NCBI GenBank assembly: GCA_965277425.1
Contig: CBDICR010000007.1
Location: 1,612,001 to 1,676,000, forward strand
Direction: 5' to 3'
DNA length: 64,000 bases
Source of the DNA: Poindextera sp965277425
GTDB lineage: Bacteria; Pseudomonadota; Alphaproteobacteria; Caulobacterales; Caulobacteraceae
This document shows, in pieces, positions 9,208 through 18,505 of the stretch. Position 1 is the stretch's first letter. The number at the start of each line of letters is the position of its first letter. The notes under the pieces were generated by a model. The model saw nothing but the letters and a program-made list of their open reading frames with translations, was not told the origin of the DNA and ran no database searches. Position numbers and translations under genes: made by a program.

Positions 9208-10664
9208 TTCTGCAGCCCTTGCGCCACCCGCTGCACGATATCGGGGTGCGGGCGCTGCGGCTGGACCGCGAAGAACGGCCTGACATGGGTTTCCATCATC
9301 TCGTCCAGCACCGCGGCATAGGCCGGGTCGGCGATCTGATTGTGGTCCTCGGTCGGATCGGCCTCCATGTCGAACAGTTGCACGGGCAGGATGTCGTCCT
9401 CATAGACCACCAGCTTGTGGCGGCCGGCCAGGAACATGGCGAAGCCGTAGTTCTCGCTGACGATGACATCCTGCTTGGGCGCCTCGCCCGACTGCTCGAC
9501 GACCTTGCGCAAGGACTTGGCGGCGCTGCCGGCGATGTCCCCCGCCCCGGCGATGTCGCGGAAGGTCGCCGCCAGATCCATCATCTGCACCGGCTCGCGT
9601 ATCTTCTGCGCCGGCGAGCCGCCGGGCGGGCGAACCACCAGAGGCACGCGCACGGATTGTTCGAAGAAGACCATCTTGGCGATCATGCGGTGCTCGCCCA
9701 TGAGCTCGCCGTGATCGGAGGTGTAGATGATCCAGGTATCGTCGAGCATCTTGGCGTCCTCCAAGGCCTCGACGATCCGGCCCACCGCCTGGTCGATCAG
9801 GGCGATGTTGGCGTAATAGGCGCGCCGCAGCCGCTCGACGCCCTGATCGGTCATGGTCGCGGAGTCGCTGTACTGGAAAAACCGTTCGAGAAAGACGCGC
9901 AGCGGACCGCTATCGGGCAGGGCCGGCAGCGTGTTCGAGTGCGGCATCGGCACCTCGCCCTTGGCGAAACGCTCGATCGCCGAACGGGGCGCGTCGTAGG
10001 GATCGTGCGGCCCGGGAAAACCCACCCACATGAAAAAGGGCTGGTCGGAATCGTAGTTCTTGATCCACGACACGGTCCGGTCGCCATGCCAGGTGTCGAC
10101 ATAGGCCTCCGGTTCGATCGGGCCGGGCTTTGCGTCCCAGGCCGGCGTCGATCCACCGCCGTGGCGTTGCTCGCGAATGAAGGCGCGATAGCCGTCCAGC
10201 ATCCCCTGGCCGGACAGATAGTCGGTGTACGGCGTGCCGTAGCGCGCGCTGGCGAGCTTTCCGACCGTCTCGATCGGCTCTGCAAAGCCCAGCCTATTCA
10301 ACTCGCCGCTCATCTCCTCGACGCGCTTCACCGGCGCCTGGCCATGAATCCAAAGATGCATCTTGCCGATCTCGGCCGTGTGATAGCCGGCCTCGACCAG
10401 GCGCTGGGTGAAGGTCGGCATCGGCGTGGGGATGACGGACGCATTCTCGAAGACGCCGTGATCGCGCACGAACCGCTCGGTCATCAGCGAGGCGCGCGCC
10501 GGCATGCACAGCGGCCCCTGACAATAGGCGCGCTCGAACAGAGCGCCCTGCTGCGCGAGCCGGTCGATGTTCGGCGTGTGCGCAAAGCCGTCGCCGGCGC
10601 AGGCCAGCATGTCGGCCTGATGCTGATCGGCCATCAGAAGCAGGATGTTCTTGGGTTTTGTCAT
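9204..10664 (-). CDS. Sulfatase (alkaline-phosphatase superfamily)
   Basis: A 486-residue sulfatase that hydrolyses a sulfate ester. It has N-terminal metal ligands in NILLLMADQHQAD, the formylglycine-type motif C53-M-P-A-R, IGKMHLW, and a second metal set in TSDHGELMGEH. No signal peptide is seen from this start, so it is likely cytosolic. I chose the ATG at 10664 because GGAG lies 6 nt upstream and homologues begin with PKNILLLMADQ; the frame extends to 10703 with unrelated residues. It is followed by coupled crotonase genes, so desulfation may precede CoA-ester chemistry (inference). The motif Cys needs a maturase not seen here. Confidence 0.9.
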   Translation of the reverse strand: MTKPKNILLLMADQHQADMLACAGDGFAHTPNIDRLAQQGALFERAYCQGPLCMPARASLMTERFVRDHGVFENASVIPTPMPTFTQRLVEAGYHTAEIGKMHLWIHGQAPVKRVEEMSGELNRLGFAEPIETVGKLASARYGTPYTDYLSGQGMLDGYRAFIREQRHGGGSTPAWDAKPGPIEPEAYVDTWHGDRTVSWIKNYDSDQPFFMWVGFPGPHDPYDAPRSAIERFAKGEVPMPHSNTLPALPDSGPLRVFLERFFQYSDSATMTDQGVERLRRAYYANIALIDQAVGRIVEALEDAKMLDDTWIIYTSDHGELMGEHRMIAKMVFFEQSVRVPLVVRPPGGSPAQKIREPVQMMDLAATFRDIAGAGDIAGSAAKSLRKVVEQSGEAPKQDVIVSENYGFAMFLAGRHKLVVYEDDILPVQLFDMEADPTEDHNQIADPAYAAVLDEMMETHVRPFFAVQPQRPHPDIVQRVAQGLQK

Positions 10665-10711
10665 AATCACTCCGGCGTTGGGTTGATTGGGTTCGCCCCC
10701 CACACGTTACG

Positions 10712-12037
10712 TCAGGCCCGCCCTCCCGGCGGCCTTGCCCGGCCATCGATCTGCGGCTCGGCCAGCTTGAGGCCCGCGATGAAATACGACGCCGCGGCGG
10801 CGAGCGCGAATAAGGACAGCGACGTCAGCGCGTAACGCAGGCTGTTCTTGCCGAACACCGGATGAAGGGCGTCGCTGATGAGGCCGACCAGGAGCGGTCC
10901 GATGCCGCCGCCGATCAGATTGATCAGGAACAGGGTTACAGCCACGGCGCGCGCGCGCATTCGCGGCGGCGTCAGGTTCTGCGTCACCGACGAGGTGGGC
11001 GCCAGATGCACGGCCGCCAGCATCGCATTGACGAAGGCCATGGCGGCGACCAGCGGCGTGCTCGGCGAATACAGGAAGGTCAGAGAGGAAATCGGCAGCA
11101 GCACAAAGGCCGCCGTCACGATCCACAAGCGCCAGCGCGGATCGCGCGCTCCGAAATGGTCCGAAAAATAACCGCCGATAAGCGTGCCGGAGCCGCCGCC
11201 TATGCCGGTCGCCAGCCCGAGCAGCAGGCCCGCATGAGCGATCGTCATGCCGTGGGAGCGGACGAGGAAGGACGGCAGCCACTGGCCTTGCGTCTGGGTG
11301 AACAGAGAGCAAAGCGTAATGCCCAAGAGCGTATAGCGGAGGGCGGGCGTGGCCCAAAGAAAGCCCAGCACCTCAAGAAAATTCCGGTATTTCAAATCTT
11401 CGTTCGGATCATGGTCGCTGGCGCCGCGCGCCGGCTCGCGCACGGTCAGGACGAAGAGGCTCGAAACCACGATCCCCGGCATGGCCATGACGAAAAACGT
11501 GTCGCGCCATCCGAAATGCTGGGCCAGATAGCCGCCATAGGCCAGGCCGATGATGATGCCGATAGAGATGCCGACCGAATAGACCGACAGCGCCCGACCG
11601 CGCTGTTCATGCGGAAAAAGATCCGAGATCATCGAGTGGGCGGGCGGCGTAAGGCCGGACTCGCCGACGCCGACCCCGACCCGCGCGAGCGCCAGCTGCG
11701 CGACGTTGCCCGCAAGGCCGCACAACGCGGTCATGATGCTCCAAAGCGCGATCGACACGGCGATGATGTTGCGGCGGCTAGTGCGGTCGGCCAGCACCGC
11801 CATGGGCACGCCGAAGAAGACGAAGAAGACCGCGAACGTCAGTCCGGACAGAAAACCCAGGCTCGCATCGCCCAGATGGAATTGTTGCTTAATCTGCGGA
11901 AGGACGACGCCGATGACACTGCGGTCGAGATAGGCGCAGGCATAGGCGAGCATGAGCATGAAGAGGATGTAGTACCGGCGAAAACCGGAAACGCTCGGCT
12001 CGCTCGACACGTCCTTGGCCTGCACGGTCTCCGTCAT
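10712..12037 (-). CDS. MFS transporter (Spinster-like)
   Basis: A 441-residue major facilitator with about 12 membrane helices and a short cytosolic start. The cytoplasmic loop motif between helices 2 and 3 is present (VLADRTSRRN), as is DRSVIGVVLPQIKQQF after helix 1, typical of Spinster-type permeases of Proteobacteria. It would move the island's substrate across the inner membrane after TonB-dependent outer-membrane uptake. It is first in the minus-strand series and is followed after 47 nt by the sulfatase. Substrate not identifiable from the sequence. Confidence 0.9.
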   Translation of the reverse strand: MTETVQAKDVSSEPSVSGFRRYYILFMLMLAYACAYLDRSVIGVVLPQIKQQFHLGDASLGFLSGLTFAVFFVFFGVPMAVLADRTSRRNIIAVSIALWSIMTALCGLAGNVAQLALARVGVGVGESGLTPPAHSMISDLFPHEQRGRALSVYSVGISIGIIIGLAYGGYLAQHFGWRDTFFVMAMPGIVVSSLFVLTVREPARGASDHDPNEDLKYRNFLEVLGFLWATPALRYTLLGITLCSLFTQTQGQWLPSFLVRSHGMTIAHAGLLLGLATGIGGGSGTLIGGYFSDHFGARDPRWRLWIVTAAFVLLPISSLTFLYSPSTPLVAAMAFVNAMLAAVHLAPTSSVTQNLTPPRMRARAVAVTLFLINLIGGGIGPLLVGLISDALHPVFGKNSLRYALTSLSLFALAAAASYFIAGLKLAEPQIDGRARPPGGRA

Positions 12038-12655
12038 GACGGCCGCACGGCTGGCGAAGGCCGGCAGGCGTCACCGCGCGCCCGGGCTTGCCGCCCACCG
12101 GCGCCGGTCGACATTTGAAACGGCCTTTGCGGCGCTGAAAACCAGTTCGACAGGGACGGAACGGCTACTTTTTTTGTCATGATCCCGCTACTCAAGGACG
12201 CTTCGAGCAGGAAACGTCCTCGTCCAGACGCTACATCGCCTCATCATGGGGCAAGCCAACAAATCCTCGCAATTCCAAGGGGCGGAATTCGCGCCCGGCG
12301 CCAGAGCGTCCAAAACCGCGCCGGTCCCCGAGCGTCATGGGCGGAAAAGAAGTGGGATTGCCGGGCGCGACGCGGCGCGGATCGCGCGGGCCTTGCGCTG
12401 AAATCCGGCGGTCATCGGCCCGAAAGACCTGGAGCCTTGCCCTGCGCCGGATCGGCGCGCCAGGAGAGCGATAGCCAAGCTGCTGATACTCAAGAGTCTT
12501 TCGCGATAATGACGCTCTAGTCAGATCGCGCTGATTGAACCTCGACGATCTCATCACTACCTCTGAAAACCTTGGCGAAACTCGACCGATGACCACCGGC
12601 GCCGCTATGGCTAAAAAGCGGGGTCGAGTCGTTGCGTGGGGCATTGGAGAGGTGA
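12038..12655. other. 618-nt intergenic region
   Basis: No supportable gene. Open frames on both strands lack start signals and conserved-looking protein sequence. It must hold the MFS promoter (minus) and the promoter of the small secreted gene (plus). Visible features are the imperfect palindrome GTTC-N10-GAAC at 12145-12162 and a run of seven T near 12170. Confidence 0.5.
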
Positions 12656-12937
12656 ATGTCTATCGTCCGAACCGCAATCGCGACCGGGGCCCTCATTCTC
12701 GCGATCGGGGCCGCGGCCGGATCGGCCGCGGCGGATGGCGCTCCCAAGGCCTGGAGCGCCGCCTGCCGTCACGACGCCTTCAGCTTTTGCCGACTCCAGG
12801 CGCTTGAGTATAATGTCCCCGGCGTGCGCGACTGCCTTGTGCGCAACCTCGAAAAGGTGTCGGACGCCTGCCGCGGCGTGATCAAGGCCGCCCAGGCGCT
12901 GCACGGCCAGCCGCCAGTGGCCCCAGCGCCACACTGA
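12656..12937 (+). CDS. Small secreted cysteine-rich-repeat protein
   Basis: A 93-residue protein with a signal peptide (IATGALILAIGAAAGSAAA) and a mature domain of about 65 residues. Its four cysteines are spaced as in GLG1-type Cys-rich repeats (AACRHDAFSFCRLQ ... VRDCLVRNLEKVSDACR), suggesting two disulfides in the periplasm. GGAGAGG at 12646-12652 is a good ribosome-binding site. The function is unknown. It stands alone before the hopanoid operon, separated by a small hairpin. Confidence 0.75.
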   Translation: MSIVRTAIATGALILAIGAAAGSAAADGAPKAWSAACRHDAFSFCRLQALEYNVPGVRDCLVRNLEKVSDACRGVIKAAQALHGQPPVAPAPH

Positions 12938-12951
12938 CGGGCGCAAGCCCG
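12938..12951 (+). terminator. Small GC hairpin after the secreted Cys protein gene
   Basis: CGGGC-GCAA-GCCCG starts at the first base after the stop codon and is followed by pyrimidine-rich TCTCTTCCTTCT. It is a weak terminator candidate that would separate this gene from dxs. Confidence 0.3.
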
Positions 12952-13025
12952 GAGCCGTCTCTTCCTTCTCGACAGGCCGTCGCGGAGGCGTTTAGCTCAG
13001 GTCCGTTAGCGGAGCGACAGATTCA

Positions 13026-14828
13026 ATGCCGACCAGCACACCGCTCCTCGACAGCGTCGGACTGCCCGGCGATTTGCGCCGGTTGCCCGCAGAACAGCTG
13101 CGTCAGGTCGCTGACGAGTTGAGGTGCGCGACCATCGACGCCGTATCGGTGACCGGCGGCCACCTCGGCGCCGGGCTTGGCGTCGTCGAGCTGACCGTGG
13201 CCCTGCATTACGTGTTCGAAACCCCCAAGGACCGGGTGATCTGGGACGTCGGGCATCAGGCCTATCCGCACAAGATTCTGACCGGCCGGCGCGACCGCAT
13301 CACCACCCTGCGCCAGGGCGGCGGCCTGTCGGGCTTCACCCGGCGCGCCGAGAGCGATTACGATCCGTTCGGCGCCGCCCACTCGTCCACCTCGATTTCC
13401 TCCAGCCTCGGCATGGCCGTCGCGCGCGAACTGGACGGCGGCGGCCATCACGTCGTGGCGGTCATCGGCGACGGCGCCATGAGCGCGGGCATGGCCTATG
13501 AGGCGATGAACAACGCCGGAGGCCGCAAGACCCGGCTGCTGGTGATCCTGAACGACAACGAGATGTCGATCGCCCCGCCCGTCGGCGCGCTGAACCGGCA
13601 CCTGACGCAATTGACCTCGAAGACCGGTGAGACGCCCTCGGGCGGCACGCTGTTCGAGGCGCTTGGCTTCCACTATCTGGGCCCGATCGACGGCCACGAT
13701 ATGGATCAGCTGGTGACGACGCTGCAGGCCATCCGCGACGACGGCGCCGAGCGGCCAGTGCTGCTGCATCTGATCACCGAGAAGGGGCATGGCTATCATG
13801 CGGCGCAGGCCTCGGCCGACAAGCTGCATGCGGTGGTCAAGTTCGACGTCGCCTCCGGCGTGCAGGCCAAGTCCGCCCCGAAGGCGCCGTCCTATACCCG
13901 CGTCTTCGCCGATTGCCTGATCGCGGAAGCCGCCGAAGACGATAAGATCGTCGCCATCACCGCCGCCATGCCCTCCGGCACGGGGCTCGACCTGTTCGAG
14001 AAACGCTTCCCCAATCGCATGTTCGACGTCGGCATCGCCGAGCAACATGCGGTGACCTTCGCCGCCGGCATGGCGGCCGAGGGCTACAAGCCGTTCTGCG
14101 CCATCTATTCGACGTTTCTGCAACGGGCCTACGACCAGGTCGTGCACGACGTCGCGATCCAGAACCTGCCGGTTCGCTTCGCCCTCGACCGCGCCGGCCT
14201 GGTGGGCGCGGACGGCGCCACCCACGCCGGCAGCTTCGACCTGGCCTATCTCTGCTGCCTGCCCAATTTCACGGTCATGGCGCCGTCGGACGAGGTGGAG
14301 CTGATGCACATGGTCGCCACGGCGGCGGCCCATGACAGCGGCCCGATCGCGCTGCGCTACCCGCGCGGCGAGGGCCAGGGCCTGGCCATGCCCGAACGCG
14401 GCCAGGTGCTGCCGATCGGCAAGGGCCGCGTGGTCCGGGACGGCAAGGACGTGGCGATTCTGAGCCTGGGCGGACGCCTGCAGACCTGCCTGTCGGCGGC
14501 CGAGCATCTGCAGAGCCGCGGCGTCTCGTGCACGGTCGCGGACGCGCGCTTCGCCAAGCCGATCGACGAAGCGCTGATCCGTCGACTGGTCCGCAATCAC
14601 CGGATGCTGATCACCATCGAGGAAGGGTCGATCGGCGGCTTCGGCAGCCACGTGCTGGACTATGTGGTCAACAACGACCTGGCGCGGACCGGTTTCGTCA
14701 TGCGAACCATGAAGCTGCCGGACGCCTACCTGGATCACGACGATCCGTTCAAACAATACGAGCGCGCCGGCCTGAGCGCGGCGGACATCGTGCGTACGAT
14801 CGAAGATCGCCTGGCCCAATCGGCCTGA
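13026..14828 (+). CDS. dxs: 1-deoxy-D-xylulose-5-phosphate synthase
   Basis: Condenses pyruvate with glyceraldehyde 3-phosphate to DXP, the first MEP-pathway step (ThDP-dependent, cytosolic). The 600-residue protein shows the family start GGHLGAGLGVVELTVALHYV, the ThDP-binding motif GDGAMSAGMAYEAMNNAG with LNDNEMS, and the transketolase-like DVGIAEQHAVTFAAG. GGAG lies 11 nt before the ATG. It heads the hopanoid operon, 25 nt before hpnI, so this copy probably supplies isoprenoid precursor for hopanoids. Whether a second dxs exists elsewhere cannot be seen. Confidence 0.97.
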   Translation: MPTSTPLLDSVGLPGDLRRLPAEQLRQVADELRCATIDAVSVTGGHLGAGLGVVELTVALHYVFETPKDRVIWDVGHQAYPHKILTGRRDRITTLRQGGGLSGFTRRAESDYDPFGAAHSSTSISSSLGMAVARELDGGGHHVVAVIGDGAMSAGMAYEAMNNAGGRKTRLLVILNDNEMSIAPPVGALNRHLTQLTSKTGETPSGGTLFEALGFHYLGPIDGHDMDQLVTTLQAIRDDGAERPVLLHLITEKGHGYHAAQASADKLHAVVKFDVASGVQAKSAPKAPSYTRVFADCLIAEAAEDDKIVAITAAMPSGTGLDLFEKRFPNRMFDVGIAEQHAVTFAAGMAAEGYKPFCAIYSTFLQRAYDQVVHDVAIQNLPVRFALDRAGLVGADGATHAGSFDLAYLCCLPNFTVMAPSDEVELMHMVATAAAHDSGPIALRYPRGEGQGLAMPERGQVLPIGKGRVVRDGKDVAILSLGGRLQTCLSAAEHLQSRGVSCTVADARFAKPIDEALIRRLVRNHRMLITIEEGSIGGFGSHVLDYVVNNDLARTGFVMRTMKLPDAYLDHDDPFKQYERAGLSAADIVRTIEDRLAQSA

Positions 14829-14853
14829 TCATGGACCGGCGGGGAGCCTGGAC

Positions 14854-15999
14854 GTGAACCTGACCTCGATCACAGCGGGTCTGGGCATTGTCGTGGTTGG
14901 CTTGGCGATCAGCGGCGCGATCTATTCCTGCCTGGCGACCTGGGCGGCCTGGCGCTTCCTGCGACGGCCGGCGGCGGCGGCGGCCGGGCAGCCCTCGATC
15001 ACCGTGCTGAAACCCCTGCATGGCGACGAGCCGGAACTCTACGAGAACCTGGTCAGCTTCTGCACCCAGGCCTATGCCGGCTCGCTTCAGATCATCCTGG
15101 GCGTCCAGGATCCGGCCGATCCGGCTCTGGCGGTGGCTCGGCGCCTGAAGGGCGAACATCCGGACCGCGACATCGTTGTGGTCAGCGACCCGACCAAGCA
15201 CGGGACCAGCGGCAAGATCGGCAATCTGATCAACATGGCGGCCAAGGCGCGCGGGGAGATCGTGGTCATCAGCGACAGCGATGTTCGCCTGGAGCCGGAC
15301 GGGCTCGGCCGGATCGTCGCCGCCTTGGAGGCGCCCGGGGTCGGCATGATCCACTGCCTCTATCGCGGACGGCCGACCGCCAGCTTCTGGTCAAGGCTCG
15401 CCGCGCTTGACGTCAACACCCGCTTCGCGCCCAGCGTCCTGGTCGGCGAGTTGCTGGGGGCCAATCCATGCCTCGGACCCACCATGGCGCTCGGGGCCGA
15501 GACCCTCGCCTCGATCGGCGGGCTCGAACACCTGGCCGACTTCCTGGCCGACGATTTCGAACTGGGCCGGGCGGTGCGCGCAAAGGGGCTGCGGGTCGCC
15601 TGCCCGACCATGGTGATCGATCACGTCTTTCCCGAACGCAGCGCCGGCGAGATGTTGGCCCACGAACTGCGCTGGGCGCGGACCATCCGGCTGGTGCAGC
15701 CGGCCGGCTATGCGGGCAGCGTGATCACCCATGTCACCCCGCTCGCCCTCATCGGCGCGACCCTGACCGGGTTCGCCGGCTGGAGCCTGGCGCTGCTCGC
15801 GATCCTCACCGGACTGCGGCACGCGCAAGCCTATGCCCTCAGCCGATGGATGTCTTCGGACCGCGGCCTGCTATGGCTGATCCCGATCCGCGATCTGGTG
15901 TCGTTTGGCGTCTTCGTCACCGCGTTTTTCGGCGACCGGGTCCGTTGGCGGGGCAATCGGCTGCGCGTGCAGCGCGATGGCGTGATCGCGGTGACATGA
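14854..15999 (+). CDS. hpnI: Hopanoid glycosyltransferase HpnI
   Basis: A GT21/ceramide-glucosyltransferase-like membrane enzyme. In characterised hopanoid producers HpnI transfers N-acetylglucosamine to bacteriohopanetetrol. The 381-residue sequence has an N-terminal membrane helix (LGIVVVGLAISGAIYSCLA), a GT2-type catalytic domain with TVLKPLHGDEPELYENL, the D-x-D region ISDSDVRLEPDG, an acceptor motif ELRWARTIR, and C-terminal helices. The start is GTG at 14854 with GGGGAG at 14841-14846; the ATG at 14831 terminates at once. It overlaps hpnL by 4 nt (ATGA). Confidence 0.93.
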   Translation: MNLTSITAGLGIVVVGLAISGAIYSCLATWAAWRFLRRPAAAAAGQPSITVLKPLHGDEPELYENLVSFCTQAYAGSLQIILGVQDPADPALAVARRLKGEHPDRDIVVVSDPTKHGTSGKIGNLINMAAKARGEIVVISDSDVRLEPDGLGRIVAALEAPGVGMIHCLYRGRPTASFWSRLAALDVNTRFAPSVLVGELLGANPCLGPTMALGAETLASIGGLEHLADFLADDFELGRAVRAKGLRVACPTMVIDHVFPERSAGEMLAHELRWARTIRLVQPAGYAGSVITHVTPLALIGATLTGFAGWSLALLAILTGLRHAQAYALSRWMSSDRGLLWLIPIRDLVSFGVFVTAFFGDRVRWRGNRLRVQRDGVIAVT

Positions 16000-16985
16000 T
16001 CGATCCTCGCGCCCGGGCGCGGGCGGCGGCGATCGCGGCGGCGGTTATCGGCCTGTTCGTCGCCACCGCCGTGATCGGCTATTTCAACGTCGGCGACATA
16101 TTGGCGGCGATGCGGCCGATCGGCGTGGCGGGTTTCATGGCCGTCATCGCCGCCCAACTCGCCCTGTTCATCCCGCTTGGGCTGGCCTGGTGGCTGGTCG
16201 CGCCAGGGGAGACGATCGGTCGCGCGCCGGTATTCGCCTGGGGCCGGCTGATGCGGGAGGCGGCCTCCGACGTCCTGCCCTTCTCCCAGCTGGGCGGCCT
16301 GGTGATCGCCGCGCGCGCCGCCGTGCTGGGCGGAACCTCGACCGCCGTCGCCTTCGGCTCCAGCCTGGTCGACACCACGGTCGAGATCGTCGCCCAGCTG
16401 ATCTACACCCTGGTCGGCGTCGCCCTGCTCGCCCATCGGCTGGGGTTCGCCGCCCGCGGCGACCGGCTGTTGTTTTCGATCGCGGCGGGGCTGCTCGTCG
16501 CCGCGGCCCTGGTCGGCCTGCTGATCGCCTTGCAGCGGCGCGGGTTGAACCTCATGGAACGCCTGTTTCATCGGCTGGCGCCGTCCGCCGGCCACCACGC
16601 GACGGCGGTCGCCAAGGTGGTGGAGACCGCCACGGACGAGCCGCTTCGGCTGTGGGCCGGCCTTGGCCTGCACGTGTTCGCCTGGTTCGGCGCGGCGGGC
16701 GGAACCTGGCTGATCCTTCTGCTCATCGACCGGCCGCTGCCCTTTACGTCCGTGGCGGCGATCGAAAGCCTGATGTTCGCCATCCGCAATGCCGCCTTCG
16801 TGGCGCCGAGCGGGCTGGGCGTTCAGGAAGGCGCCTATGCCCTGCTCGGCCCGCTGTTCGGCCTGCCGGTGGAGGCGGCGCTGGCGCTGTCGCTGCTCAA
16901 GCGCGCCCGGGACATCGCCGTCGGCGTACCTATGTTGTTAAGTTGGCAGCTCGTGGAGAGCCGCCGGCGTTTGCGCGACGCATGA
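15996..16985 (+). CDS. hpnL: Hopanoid-cluster membrane protein HpnL
   Basis: A 329-residue polytopic inner-membrane protein of the HpnL (YbhN/lysyl-PG-synthase membrane-domain-like) family with about eight helices, starting MIDPRARARAAAIAAAVIG. The conserved late segment NAAFVAPSGLGVQEGAYALLGPLFGLP fits the family. The start at 15996 overlaps the hpnI stop (ATGA), which settles it; the open frame extends far upstream but only as a shadow of hpnI. The role is unproven; flipping or handling a glycosylated hopanoid is a reasonable guess. Confidence 0.88.
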   Translation: MIDPRARARAAAIAAAVIGLFVATAVIGYFNVGDILAAMRPIGVAGFMAVIAAQLALFIPLGLAWWLVAPGETIGRAPVFAWGRLMREAASDVLPFSQLGGLVIAARAAVLGGTSTAVAFGSSLVDTTVEIVAQLIYTLVGVALLAHRLGFAARGDRLLFSIAAGLLVAAALVGLLIALQRRGLNLMERLFHRLAPSAGHHATAVAKVVETATDEPLRLWAGLGLHVFAWFGAAGGTWLILLLIDRPLPFTSVAAIESLMFAIRNAAFVAPSGLGVQEGAYALLGPLFGLPVEAALALSLLKRARDIAVGVPMLLSWQLVESRRRLRDA

Positions 16986-17055
16986 ACCGGCGTAGAGGAC
17001 AGAGTGGACGGGGGCGGACCGGGATCGGCGCCCTCTGGACTTTGATTGAGGTTAG

Positions 17056-18489
17056 ATGATGCTTCGCACCCTGTTCCTTCAGGCGCCGTCCTTCGACGGA
17101 TTCGACGGCGGCGCCGGCGCCCGCTATCAGGCCAGGCGCGAGGTCAAGTCCTACTGGTATCCGACCTGGCTGGCCCAGCCGGCCGCCCTGGTCGAGAACA
17201 GCCGGCTGATCGACGCCCCGCCGCACGACCAGGGCATCGACTATGTCGCGCCGCTGGCCAAGGACTACGACCTGGTGGTGCTGCACACCTCGACCCCGTC
17301 CTTCGCCTCGGACATCAAGACCATCGAAGCGCTGAAGGCGGTCAATCCGAACCTCAAGGCCGGCCTGATCGGCGCCAAGGTCGCCGTCGACGCCGACGGC
17401 TCGATGAAGGCCGCGCCGTGCATCGACTTCGTCGCCCGCAACGAATTCGACTTCACCATCAAGGAGGTCGCCGACGACCACCCGTGGTCGGAAATTCAAG
17501 GGCTTAGCTATCGCAATTCGTCCGGTGTGATCGTCCACAATCCGGACAGGGCGATGCTCGAGAACATGGATTCGCTGCCGTTCGTGACGCCGATCTACAA
17601 GCGCGACCTCACGATCGAGAACTACTTCATCGGCTATCTGAAACATCCCTACATTTCGATCTATACCGGCCGCGGCTGCAAGTCGCGCTGCACGTTCTGC
17701 CTGTGGCCGCAGACCGTCGGCGGCCACCGCTACCGCACCCGCAGCGTCGGTCACGTCATCGAGGAGATCGCCTGGGCGCAGAAGGCCTTCCCGCAGGTGA
17801 AGGAGTTCTTCTTCGACGACGACACCTTCACCGACGACCTGCCCCGCGCCGAGGCCATCGCGCGCGAACTGGGCAAGCTCGGTGTCACCTGGTCGTGCAA
17901 CGCCAAGGCCAACGTGCCGCGCGAAACGCTGAAGATCATGAAGGACGGCGGCCTGCGCCTGCTCCTGGTCGGCTACGAATCCGGCGACCAGCAGATCCTC
18001 TACAACATCAAAAAAGGCATGCGGATCGAGGTGGCCGAGCGGTTCACCAAGGACTGCCACGAGCTGGGCATCGCCATCCACGGCACCTTCATCCTGGGCC
18101 TGCCCGGCGAGACCACCGAGACCATCCAGAAGACCGTGCAGTGGGCGACCAAGATCAATCCGCACACCATCCAGGTGTCGCTGGCCGCGCCCTATCCCGG
18201 CACCTTCCTCTACGACCAGGCGGTGGAGAACGGCTGGCTCGACGCCGACCATGCCGAGCTGGTCGACGAGCAGGGCCACCAGATCGCGCCGCTGCACTAC
18301 CCGCACCTGAGCCACGAGCAGATCTTCGATTCCGTCGAGACCTTCTACAAGCGCTTCTATCTGCGGCCGCGGAAGATCGGCTCAATGGTCGGCGAGATGG
18401 TCACCGTGCCCGGCATGATGCAGCGCCGGCTGCGTGAAGGCGCTGAGTTCTTCGACTTCATGCGCAAGCGCCGCAGGGTCGCGGCCTAA
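17056..18489 (+). CDS. hpnJ: B12-binding radical SAM protein HpnJ
   Basis: A 477-residue radical SAM enzyme with an N-terminal cobalamin-binding-like domain and the cluster motif C208-K-S-R-C212-T-F-C215. Family work links HpnJ to making the cyclitol ether head group of bacteriohopanetetrol from its glucosamine form. Sequence blocks such as FFFDDDTFTDD and GTFILGLPGET are typical. GAGG at 17047-17050 precedes two adjacent ATGs (17056 and 17059). The reaction should release 5'-deoxyadenosine, relevant to the salvage operon at 34867-38041. hpnK, the usual partner deacetylase, is not in the window. Confidence 0.95.
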   Translation: MMLRTLFLQAPSFDGFDGGAGARYQARREVKSYWYPTWLAQPAALVENSRLIDAPPHDQGIDYVAPLAKDYDLVVLHTSTPSFASDIKTIEALKAVNPNLKAGLIGAKVAVDADGSMKAAPCIDFVARNEFDFTIKEVADDHPWSEIQGLSYRNSSGVIVHNPDRAMLENMDSLPFVTPIYKRDLTIENYFIGYLKHPYISIYTGRGCKSRCTFCLWPQTVGGHRYRTRSVGHVIEEIAWAQKAFPQVKEFFFDDDTFTDDLPRAEAIARELGKLGVTWSCNAKANVPRETLKIMKDGGLRLLLVGYESGDQQILYNIKKGMRIEVAERFTKDCHELGIAIHGTFILGLPGETTETIQKTVQWATKINPHTIQVSLAAPYPGTFLYDQAVENGWLDADHAELVDEQGHQIAPLHYPHLSHEQIFDSVETFYKRFYLRPRKIGSMVGEMVTVPGMMQRRLREGAEFFDFMRKRRRVAA

Positions 18490-18505
18490 AGCGACGCAGG
18501 CTCAC

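Noticed and set aside
12179..12520. 113-codon plus-strand frame in the large intergenic gap
   Set aside because: Arg/Ser/Ala-rich sequence without a start signal; a competing minus-strand frame is equally poor.
13023..14819. 598-codon minus-strand frame opposite dxs
   Set aside because: Exact antisense of a clear dxs gene; low-complexity His/Arg/Gly sequence.
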